A stretch of 64,000 nt of DNA from Roseiarcus sp036488815 (GTDB taxonomy: Bacteria > Pseudomonadota > Alphaproteobacteria > Rhizobiales > Beijerinckiaceae). The stretch is taken from positions 67,581-131,580 of the forward strand of contig DASXGX010000118.1 in the NCBI GenBank assembly GCA_036488815.1, in the 5' to 3' direction. The position numbers and the translations under genes were made by a program. The first letter of the stretch is position 1; every line of letters begins with the position of its first letter. Below, in pieces: positions 57,787-64,000 of this stretch. The notes beneath the pieces are model-generated. The model searched no databases and was not told where the DNA came from. It worked only from the letters and a program-made list of their open reading frames with translations.

Positions 57787-58674
57787 CTAATGAGCTGGCT
57801 TTCGCAGTCTGAATTCCTTCAGGACATCGAGCAGGGCGTCGGCCGCCTTACTGCGATAACGCTCCTTCTGGCGCAGGCCGAAGAACGGCCTCGCCGGGAG
57901 CTCGAACGGCAAGGCGAACAGCGCCCGCGCTTCGATGGCGGGAGCGACGACGAGATGAGACAGGACGGCATAGCCGACGCCCGCGCGCACGGCCGCCAGC
58001 ACCGCCTCGTTGGAGGGCAGGGTCAACACGATATCGAGCTGTTCAGGATCGAGCGAGCGAGCCCGGATGGCCTCCTCGAAGGTCGAGCGCGTTCCCGAGC
58101 CTCGCTCCCGCATGATCCAGGGTTCGGCCATGATCCAGTCGTTGTCGACGACATCGGCGGGGGACTTGCCCACCAGCAGCATCCGGTCGGTGTCCACGGA
58201 CCAAACGGCGAGCGCGGGGTCGTCGATGGCGCCTTCGATGAAGCCCAGCTCCGCGTCGCCGTCACGAACCGATTTGGCGGCGCCTTCCGTGTTGCCGATT
58301 GCGACCGACAGCTCGATCTGGGGGTAGCGTTGATGGAAGGCCGCGAGCCGTTCCGGCAGCCAATAGGCCGCGATCGTCTGGCTCGAGACAATTCGGAGGC
58401 TGCCACGCTTCAGGCCGCCATATTCCGCAAGCGCCAGTTCGGCGCTCGCCGCCTTGGCGAGGACCCCGCGGGCCTCCTCCAGGAACATGGTTCCAGCGTC
58501 AGTGAGCTCGATGCGCCGCCCGACGCGGTGGAACAGGGGAACGTCGTGACGCGCCTCGAGCGCCGCAATCGCAGCGCTGGCGGCGGACTGCGTAACGTGA
58601 AGCGCCTCGGCGGCGCGCGTCACATGCTCGCGCTCGGCGACCGCCACAAAGATGCGTAGCTGCTCCAACGTCAC
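57787..58674 (-). CDS. LysR-family transcriptional regulator
   Basis: 295 residues from the GTG at 58674, placed 5 nt after GAGGG and beginning VTLEQLRIFVAVAEREHVTR, as LysR proteins do; a TTG at 58728 would add 18 residues. The helix-turn-helix is AAEALHVTQSAASAAIAALE. The co-inducer domain (about 90-295) includes GSLRIVSSQTIAAYWLPERL. It resembles CysB/CbbR-like regulators in general layout. With tauE upstream in the same direction and sulfur genes on both sides, it is the likely local regulator. Confidence 0.9.
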   Translation of the reverse strand: MTLEQLRIFVAVAEREHVTRAAEALHVTQSAASAAIAALEARHDVPLFHRVGRRIELTDAGTMFLEEARGVLAKAASAELALAEYGGLKRGSLRIVSSQTIAAYWLPERLAAFHQRYPQIELSVAIGNTEGAAKSVRDGDAELGFIEGAIDDPALAVWSVDTDRMLLVGKSPADVVDNDWIMAEPWIMRERGSGTRSTFEEAIRARSLDPEQLDIVLTLPSNEAVLAAVRAGVGYAVLSHLVVAPAIEARALFALPFELPARPFFGLRQKERYRSKAADALLDVLKEFRLRKPAH

Positions 58675-58715
58675 TGGCGCCCTCGAAGGCTTCGATTCAA
58701 TCTCGTCGATCGATC

Positions 58716-58730
58716 GATTGGCGACCAATC
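58716..58730. promoter_or_regulatory. Small palindrome before the LysR start
   Basis: GATTGG-CGA-CCAATC, with 6-bp arms and a 3-nt centre, lies 42-56 bp upstream of the preferred GTG. It is a possible autoregulatory site, only if the gene starts at 58674 rather than 58728. Confidence 0.3.
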
Positions 58731-58744
58731 ATGGCGCATTTTGG

Positions 58745-59521
58745 TCAGCCGCGCAGGACCCGGATAATGAGATACGCCGCCGTCGACATCAGCACCGCCG
58801 CGAACACCAGATTGAGCGCGCCCCTGTATCGGCTGAGCCAGAGCGCGGACCGGGAGCCGAGCATCCCTCCGACAATGCCGCCGGCCACGAAGGCGATGGC
58901 CAGAGGCCAATCGACCCAACCGGATATGGCGTAGTTGATGGCCGTGGTCAGCCCGAACGCGGTGACGGCCATCAGCGACGATCCGATCGCCTCGATGATG
59001 GGCATGCCCGTGGCCGCGACGAGCGCCGGCACGATCAGAAATCCGCCGCCGATGCCGAAGAAGCCTGCCAGCGCGCCCGTCGCCCCGCCGGCGATCGCAA
59101 GGCGCCATCTGGGGGACAAGCGGGCGCCGGTTTCGTCGGTTGGCGTCTTTTCACCGCGCCACAGCATGGAAAACGCCGCCGCCACCAGGGCGAGGGCGAA
59201 GAATATCAGGAGATTGCGTTCCCCGGTCGCCTTGCCGATGGTCGAGCCCGCCCAGGCGCCGATCACCCCTATCGCCGAGAACAGCGCGGCGGCGGACCAT
59301 CGGACATGGCCGCGCCGCGCATGCCCGAACAAATTCGCCAATGCGCTAAGAGCGACGGCGCAGGCGCTGGTGCCAATCGCCAGATGCGTGTCGTGGAGCC
59401 CGACGCCGTAGATCAGCAGCGGAACCGCCAGGATCGAACCGCCTCCCCCGACCAGGCCGAGCGAGAAGCCTACGAGTGACCCCGCTCCGGCGCCAAACAG
59501 CAATTGGGCAGGCGACAACAT
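58745..59521 (-). CDS. TauE/SafE-family sulfite exporter-like permease
   Basis: 258 residues, about eight membrane helices, with the family's repeated halves (GAGSLVGFSLGLVGGGGSIL and GATGALAGFFGIGGGFLIVP). TauE/SafE proteins export sulfite, sulfonates or other anions. Its position 70 bp before lysR, and divergent from cysI, supports sulfite or a related sulfur anion as substrate. The ATG at 59521 faces the divergent operator region. Confidence 0.88.
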   Translation of the reverse strand: MLSPAQLLFGAGAGSLVGFSLGLVGGGGSILAVPLLIYGVGLHDTHLAIGTSACAVALSALANLFGHARRGHVRWSAAALFSAIGVIGAWAGSTIGKATGERNLLIFFALALVAAAFSMLWRGEKTPTDETGARLSPRWRLAIAGGATGALAGFFGIGGGFLIVPALVAATGMPIIEAIGSSLMAVTAFGLTTAINYAISGWVDWPLAIAFVAGGIVGGMLGSRSALWLSRYRGALNLVFAAVLMSTAAYLIIRVLRG

Positions 59522-59605
59522 GAAAGCCCGTGTTGGAGAAATGCGCGACTCAAGCGCGCAGGTGTTCGCTCATGCAGCGTGCACGTCCGTCAGGTCCAAC
59601 GCAGC

Positions 59606-59622
59606 GTCGGAATGATTCCGAC
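59606..59622. promoter_or_regulatory. Perfect palindrome between tauE and the cysI operon
   Basis: GTCGGAAT-G-ATTCCGAC has 8-bp arms around a single base. It is 85 bp from the tauE ATG and 124 bp from the DUF2849 ATG. Its position between divergent sulfur genes fits an operator serving both. Confidence 0.55.
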
Positions 59623-59745
59623 AAGCCGGATCAATCGATCGCACATCGAGATGGGAATGACCAGAACATGCGGTTGGATTGATGGAATGGACCGTGTGAT
59701 CGTGAGCGCAACGGCGCGACCCTCGCGCCCAAAGGAGATCGGCCC

Positions 59746-60111
59746 ATGAGCCTTCAGGCGCTCACCGCCAACCTGCTCGCCGACGGCGACGTCGCGTTCT
59801 GGTCGCGCGGGCGGTGGATGGCGCGGTTCGAAGAGGCGCAACTCTTCGAGGACCGCGACGCCGCCGCTTCGGCCCTGGAACTCGCGCGAGGCCAGCCGAC
59901 GATCGTCGTTGAGCCCTATCTCATCGACGTGGAGCGGGTCGACGGCCTGGCGGTTCCCGCGAGCTATCGCGAGCGCGTGCGCGCTCTCGGGCCGGGCGTT
60001 CGTCCCGAGCTTGGCAAGCAGGCGCAGGGAGGCCCCGTCGTCGCGGCGATGCTGGCCGCCCACGGGACGTCCCGCTCGAAAGGCCGGCTCGGGCTCATCC
60101 AACGGAAATAG
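59746..60111 (+). CDS. DUF2849 protein, cysteine-operon associated
   Basis: 121 residues with a strong AAGGAGA site. The N-terminal half (LTANLLADGDVAFWSRGRWM, LELARGQPTIVVEPYLIDVE) matches DUF2849. Members are small proteins commonly encoded just before sulfite reductase in alphaproteobacteria. The biochemical role is unknown; it could assist siroheme or sulfite reductase assembly. cysI follows after 11 bp. Confidence 0.85.
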   Translation: MSLQALTANLLADGDVAFWSRGRWMARFEEAQLFEDRDAAASALELARGQPTIVVEPYLIDVERVDGLAVPASYRERVRALGPGVRPELGKQAQGGPVVAAMLAAHGTSRSKGRLGLIQRK

Positions 60112-60122
60112 GAGCAGGTTCG

Positions 60123-61796
60123 GTGGCTTTCGGCATGTATCGTTACGATGCGATCGACAAGGCGATTGTGCAGGATCGCGCGGCGGAGTTTCGCGAGCAG
60201 GTGCAGCGGCGTCTCGCCGGCGAGATCAGCGAGGACGAGTTCAAGCCGCTTCGGCTGATGAACGGCCTCTATCTCCAGCTCCACGGTTATATGCTGCGCG
60301 TAGCCATCCCCTATGGCACGCTTTCCGGCGACCAGTTGCGCACTCTGGCCGAGATCGGCCGCCGCTTCGACAAGGGCTATGGCCATTTCACCACGCGCAC
60401 GAACATCCAGTTCAACTGGATCCGGCTGCGCGATGCGCCTGACATCCTCGACATGCTGGCCAGCGCGGATCTGCATGCGATCCAGACCAGCGGCAACTGC
60501 ATCCGCAACACCACGGCCGATCCCTTCGCAGGCGCCGCCGCCGATGAGGTGGACGACCCGCGGGTATGGTCGGAGGCGATTCGGCAGTGGTCGACCCTGC
60601 ACCCGGAATTCTCCTTCCTGCCGCGCAAGTTCAAGATCGCCGTCACGGCGACCGGCGCCGATCGCACGGCGTCGCGCTTTCACGACATCGGGCTCAGGCT
60701 GCATCGGCGTGAGAACGGAGATCTGGCCTTCGAGGTGATGGTCGGCGGCGGCCTCGGCCGCACGCCCTATGTGGGGCAGACGATCCGCAGGGACCTGCCG
60801 CCCCGCCATCTGATGTCCTATCTCACCGCAATCCTGCGCACCTACAACCGGCTCGGACGGCGCGACAATCTGTACAAGGCGCGGATCAAGATCCTGGTCG
60901 CGAGCCTCGGCGCCGACGAGTTCGCTCGGCTGGTCGAAGAGGAATGGCGCGAGATCGACAAGGAGCAAGTCGACCTGCCGGCCGGGGAAGTGAAGCGCAT
61001 CCGCGAGAGCTTCGGCATGCGGGCGTTCGCAGCCTTGCCCGCCGACTCGCAGCGGCTCGAACAGGCGAAGGCCGGGGCTCGCGGGCTGGCGGCTTTCGTG
61101 CGGACCAATGTCCTGCCGCATCGCCAGCCCGGCTATGCAGTCGTCAACGTTTCCCTCAAGGCGCCGGGCGAGGCGCCGGGAGACTGCTCGTCCGAGCAGA
61201 TGGATCGGCTCGCCGGCCTCGCCGACCGCTTCAGCTTTTCCGAGATCCGCGTCACCCACGAGCAGAACCTCGTGCTGCCGCACGTCCGGCTGGACGACGT
61301 GCCCGACGTGTACGCGGAGCTCGAAGCGATCGGGCTCGCCACCGCCAATATCAATCTCGCGTCGGACATCATCGCCTGTCCCGGCCTCGACTATTGCGCC
61401 CTGGCCAACGCGCGCGCCATCCCTCTCGCGCAGGAGATTGGCCGCCGCCTCGCCGATCCCGATCTCGCCGCGGATGTCGGCGAGTTCAAGATCAACATCA
61501 GCGGCTGCATCAACGCTTGCGGCCACCATCATGTCGGCCATGTCGGCATCCTCGGCGTCGATAAGAAGGGCGAGGAATTCTACCAACTCACGCTCGGCGG
61601 CAGCCCGGGCCTCGACGACGCCGCGATCGGCGACGTCCTAGGTCCCGCGCTTCCCTTCGAGCAGGCGCCAGCGGCGGTCGAAGCGATTGTTCGGGCCTAT
61701 CGGCGGGAGCGGCTTCCCCATGAGCGCTTCCTTCAAACCTATCGCAGGGTCGGCCTCACTCCTTTCAAAGCGGCGGTGTACGGCAATGCTCATTAA
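60123..61796 (+). CDS. cysI: Assimilatory sulfite reductase, hemoprotein (CysI/ferredoxin-type)
   Basis: 557 residues from the GTG at 60123. It has the duplicated nitrite/sulfite reductase halves (FTTRTNIQFNWIRLRDAPDI early; NINLASDIIACPG later). The [4Fe-4S]-siroheme ligands are Cys419, Cys425, Cys462 and Cys466 (CPGLDYC and CINAC), the classic CX5C...CX3C pattern. It reduces sulfite to sulfide with six electrons. No CysJ flavoprotein is encoded nearby, so a ferredoxin donor is likely. It overlaps the DUF934 gene by 11 bp. Confidence 0.93.
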   Translation: MAFGMYRYDAIDKAIVQDRAAEFREQVQRRLAGEISEDEFKPLRLMNGLYLQLHGYMLRVAIPYGTLSGDQLRTLAEIGRRFDKGYGHFTTRTNIQFNWIRLRDAPDILDMLASADLHAIQTSGNCIRNTTADPFAGAAADEVDDPRVWSEAIRQWSTLHPEFSFLPRKFKIAVTATGADRTASRFHDIGLRLHRRENGDLAFEVMVGGGLGRTPYVGQTIRRDLPPRHLMSYLTAILRTYNRLGRRDNLYKARIKILVASLGADEFARLVEEEWREIDKEQVDLPAGEVKRIRESFGMRAFAALPADSQRLEQAKAGARGLAAFVRTNVLPHRQPGYAVVNVSLKAPGEAPGDCSSEQMDRLAGLADRFSFSEIRVTHEQNLVLPHVRLDDVPDVYAELEAIGLATANINLASDIIACPGLDYCALANARAIPLAQEIGRRLADPDLAADVGEFKINISGCINACGHHHVGHVGILGVDKKGEEFYQLTLGGSPGLDDAAIGDVLGPALPFEQAPAAVEAIVRAYRRERLPHERFLQTYRRVGLTPFKAAVYGNAH

Positions 61797-62310
61797 GCGC
61801 ACGCCTCAGGGCGAGTTCGTTGCGAATAGGGACGACCCCTATCTCCCACTCGACGCCGAGCAGCCGATTCCGGTCGACGGCAAGGTGCTTCTGTCGGTCG
61901 ACCGCTTGATTCGCGACGGCGAAGCGGTGGGACGGAGAACGGCGCCGACTGGCGTTCAACTGCAACCGGGCGACGACGTGGAAACCCTCCGTCCTTGGGC
62001 GTCGCGGTTGGGCCTCGTGGTCCTGAATTTCCCAAGCTTCCGCGATGGCCGTCCGTACACGGCGGCGGTCTTGCTGCGCGAGCGCCTCGGCTACGGCGGC
62101 GAACTGCGGGCGAGCGGCAATGTGCTGCGCGAACAAGCCGAGCTGCTTTGCCGCTCGGGCTTCGATTCCTTCGAGACTTCCGACGGCTCTTCGGCACAGG
62201 AATGGGCCGGCGCCGCTCGGCGTGTCCGCTATGCCTATCAGGGCCGCAGACCCGTCGCGCCCGATCCCCGCCCGGCAGGCGCAAATCGCGACCTGGCGGA
62301 CGCCTCGTAA
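61786..62310 (+). CDS. DUF934 protein, sulfite reductase-associated
   Basis: 174 residues. It matches DUF934 (LQPGDDVETLRPWASRLGLV, LNFPSFRDGRPYTAAVLLRE, LRASGNVLREQAELLCRSGF). Members follow cysI or precede cysH across proteobacteria and are sometimes listed as a putative oxidoreductase or accessory of sulfite reduction. The ATG at 61786 is inside the cysI end, so the genes are translationally coupled. The Arg/Pro-rich tail is probably disordered. It is the last gene of the operon; gph converges 25 bp later. Confidence 0.86.
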   Translation: MLIKRTPQGEFVANRDDPYLPLDAEQPIPVDGKVLLSVDRLIRDGEAVGRRTAPTGVQLQPGDDVETLRPWASRLGLVVLNFPSFRDGRPYTAAVLLRERLGYGGELRASGNVLREQAELLCRSGFDSFETSDGSSAQEWAGAARRVRYAYQGRRPVAPDPRPAGANRDLADAS

Positions 62311-62335
62311 CCGATCGGCGCGGAGCCGCCGCCTC

Positions 62336-63040
62336 TCACCCCAGCGCAGGTTGCCCGAGCAGCGCGTGCGCGGCGGGGAACAGCGCGTCGAAATGCGAGA
62401 TCACCTGGTCTGGGCCGAGTTCGGCGACCGGCTTGTCCGTGTAGCCGAAGTCGACGGCGACGACCGGCGTTCCGGCGGCGCGTGCGGTCTCGATGTCGGT
62501 GCGCGAATCGCCGACCATCACGGTGCGCTCGGGCCGTCCGCCGACGCTGCGGATCGTCTCCAGGAGCGGTTTGGGATCGGGCTTGCCGACGCCGAACGTG
62601 TCTTGCCCGCAGATGAAGGCGAAGCGCTCCGCGACGCCGAGCTTGCCGAGCAACAGGTGTGAGGAGGCTTCCATCTTGTTGGTGCAGACGGCGAGCCGCC
62701 AGCCCGCCGCCGCGAAGCGGTCGAGGCTTTCGATGACGCCGGGGAACAGCGTGCTGTGGTCGGCGATGTGGCCGTTATAATAGTCGAGGAAACGGGCGAA
62801 CAACGTCTCCAGCGTCGCGGGATCGAGCGGCCGCCCCGCCTGGGCGAAGCCGCGCGAAATCAGCGCCCGGCCGCCCGCGCCGAGCAGATAGCGGGCGCTG
62901 ACGAGCGGCAACGGTTCGATCCCCTCGCTCGTCAGCACGAAATTCAGCGCCGCAATCAAATCGGGCGCGGTCTCGGCGAGCGTGCCGTCGAGGTCGAAAA
63001 CGATCGTGGCGTCGGCTGTGACTGGCGTCGGATCGAACAC
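62336..63040 (-). CDS. gph: Phosphoglycolate phosphatase (HAD family)
   Basis: 234 residues with HAD motif I FDLDGTLAETAPDL (nucleophile Asp16), motif II in LAVCTNKMEAS, the Lys before FGVGKPDPKPL (motif III) and motif IV VMVGDSRTDIETARAAG. The cap insertion is the type seen in Gph. It removes 2-phosphoglycolate, arising from DNA repair or from photorespiration. It lies 10 bp downstream of the ymdB-like gene on the same strand. Confidence 0.88.
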   Translation of the reverse strand: MFDPTPVTADATIVFDLDGTLAETAPDLIAALNFVLTSEGIEPLPLVSARYLLGAGGRALISRGFAQAGRPLDPATLETLFARFLDYYNGHIADHSTLFPGVIESLDRFAAAGWRLAVCTNKMEASSHLLLGKLGVAERFAFICGQDTFGVGKPDPKPLLETIRSVGGRPERTVMVGDSRTDIETARAAGTPVVAVDFGYTDKPVAELGPDQVISHFDALFPAAHALLGQPALG

Positions 63041-63050
63041 GTCTGCTCCT

Positions 63051-63872
63051 TCAAGCGTTCCAGAAATCGGGCCCCGCCGGCGCGAGCGCGCCGCCGATGC
63101 GCACCGGCGCGACGCGGCGCGCGAGGCCGTCCGGCCCGGTCTCGACCGCGACGGCGCAGAGCGTCGCCGGTCCGAGCGCGGGCTCGAAGCGTGCGGAGGG
63201 GATGCGCCGCGTGAAGCGGCGCAGCGGCTCGTCCTTCTCCATGCCGATCACCGAATCGTAGTCGCCGGTCATGCCGACATCGGTCATGAAGGCCGTGCCT
63301 CCGGCGAGCACGCGCGCGTCGGCGGTCGGCGTATGAGTATGGGTGCCGACGACGAGGCTGGCGCGGCCGTCGACGAAATAGCCGAACGCCTGCTTCTCGC
63401 TCGACGCCTCGGCGTGGAAATCGATGATCGCCGCGTCGCAGCCGAGGCCGAGCGGACAGGCCCCAAGCTCCTCTTCGATGCGTGCGAAAGGATCGTCGAG
63501 CGGGTCCATGAAGACGCGGCCCATCATATTGACGACCAGCACCCGCGCCCCGTTGGCGGCCTCGATCAGATTGGCGCCGCGCCCCGGCGTCCCCTTAGGA
63601 AAATTCGCGGGCCGGATCAGGCGCGGTTGGCGCTCGATGAACACCAGCGCCTCGCGTTGATCGAACGCATGGTTGCCGAGCGTGATCGCATCGACGCCGG
63701 CGGCGAGAAATTCCTCGCACAGCGCCTCGGTGAGGCCGAAGCCGCCCGCCGCGTTCTCGGCGTTGACGACGATGAAATCGAGCGCCCAGCGCGAGCGCAG
63801 CGCCGCCGCCTGGGCCAGCACCGCGGCCCGGCCGGAGCGGCCGACCACATCGCCGATGAAGAGGAGCCGCAT
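63051..63872 (-). CDS. YmdB-type metallophosphoesterase (TIGR00282 family)
   Basis: 273 residues beginning MRLLFIGDVVGRSGRAAVLA, with metal-binding motifs FIVVNAENAAGGFGL, ITLGNHAFDQRE and VVGTHTHTPTADARVL. It resembles Bacillus YmdB, a 2',3'-cyclic nucleotide phosphodiesterase. It overlaps the upstream cyclo-ligase gene by one base (TGATG), a pairing often seen in alphaproteobacteria. Confidence 0.9.
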   Translation of the reverse strand: MRLLFIGDVVGRSGRAAVLAQAAALRSRWALDFIVVNAENAAGGFGLTEALCEEFLAAGVDAITLGNHAFDQREALVFIERQPRLIRPANFPKGTPGRGANLIEAANGARVLVVNMMGRVFMDPLDDPFARIEEELGACPLGLGCDAAIIDFHAEASSEKQAFGYFVDGRASLVVGTHTHTPTADARVLAGGTAFMTDVGMTGDYDSVIGMEKDEPLRRFTRRIPSARFEPALGPATLCAVAVETGPDGLARRVAPVRIGGALAPAGPDFWNA

Positions 63873-64000
63873 CAGCGAGCGCCTCGCGCGTCGATCCAGT
63901 CGCGCTCGGTGAGGATGAAGTCGAGTCGTTCGTCGTGCCCCTCGTCAGGCACCGCGTCGACTTCGCAGACGGAGTAGGCGACGCCGACCGCATGGATCGG
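63872..64000 (-). CDS. 5-formyltetrahydrofolate cyclo-ligase, C-terminal end (cut by window edge)
   Basis: Only the last 42 residues are present. The stretch HAVGVAYSVCEVDAVPDEGH, followed by DERLDFILTERDWI, is the typical C-terminal motif of 5-formyltetrahydrofolate cyclo-ligase, which converts 5-formyl-THF to 5,10-methenyl-THF. Its stop overlaps the ymdB-like ATG. The remainder lies beyond position 64000. Confidence 0.8.
   Translation of the reverse strand, partial: PIHAVGVAYSVCEVDAVPDEGHDERLDFILTERDWIDARGAR

Noticed and set aside
1..64000. Genomic island, prophage or defence system
   Set aside because: No integrase, transposase, tRNA junction, phage structural gene, toxin-antitoxin or restriction gene was seen; base composition looks uniform apart from the ftcR upstream region.

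Overview
The window is GC-rich, densely coding DNA from an alphaproteobacterium, almost certainly of the order Hyphomicrobiales (Rhizobiales). The evidence is the phyR/nepR/ecfG stress locus, the flagellar regulator ftcR, the motor proteins MotC and MotE, the flagellin regulators flaF/flbT, DUF1217 and a type 1 flagellar operon order. Relatives of Methylocystis/Methylosinus, Methylobacterium or Beijerinckiaceae would fit, but nothing here fixes the genus. No tRNA, rRNA, CRISPR array, transposase or phage gene was seen.

Layout. (1) 1-2.25 kb: general stress response (GSR) core, with a partial sensor kinase, ecfG and nepR on the minus strand and phyR divergent on the plus strand. An EcfG-type promoter (GGAAC-N17-CGTT) lies between them. 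(2) 2.27-5.9 kb: a small secreted protein and a three-gene phosphorelay (CHASE3 kinase, single-domain receiver, receiver-HWE/HisKA_2 kinase). (3) 5.9-9.3 kb: a zinc metallopeptidase behind a consensus EcfG promoter, an O-acetylhomoserine sulfhydrylase and an alpha/beta hydrolase. (4) 9.3-49.2 kb: one nearly continuous flagellar island covering regulators, export apparatus, basal body, hook, motor, filament and junction proteins. It also holds less usual members: a TPR/glycosyltransferase-like protein with a DUF6165-like tail, a PilZ protein, a diguanylate cyclase coupled to a J-domain protein, and several unknowns. No che genes are in the window. (5) 49.2-53.4 kb: unrelated small genes (GNAT, hydroxyisobutyrate dehydrogenase-like, PfpI/DJ-1, SnoaL-like) separated by palindromic intergenic repeats. 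(6) 53.4-62.3 kb: a sulfur-metabolism locus with an orphan ModA-like binding protein, a periplasmic DsrE protein, DoxDA, a ferredoxin-NADP reductase, a LysR regulator and a TauE exporter on the minus strand, and DUF2849, CysI sulfite reductase and DUF934 divergent on the plus strand. (7) 62.3-64 kb: phosphoglycolate phosphatase, a YmdB-type phosphoesterase and the 3' end of a 5-formyltetrahydrofolate cyclo-ligase gene.

How it works together. The GSR core probably controls not only itself but also the metallopeptidase and perhaps two other genes with near-consensus EcfG promoters. FtcR, with two CtrA-type boxes in its long AT-rich upstream region, is the likely entry point for flagellar transcription. 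FlaF/FlbT would set flagellin output, and PilZ/GGDEF proteins would add c-di-GMP input. In the sulfur locus, CysI has no CysJ partner here, so the nearby ferredoxin-NADP reductase may supply electrons, while DoxDA, DsrE and the binding protein point to handling of thiosulfate or another reduced sulfur compound. Binding-site assignments are motif matches by eye, and functions of the unknowns are inferred from context.
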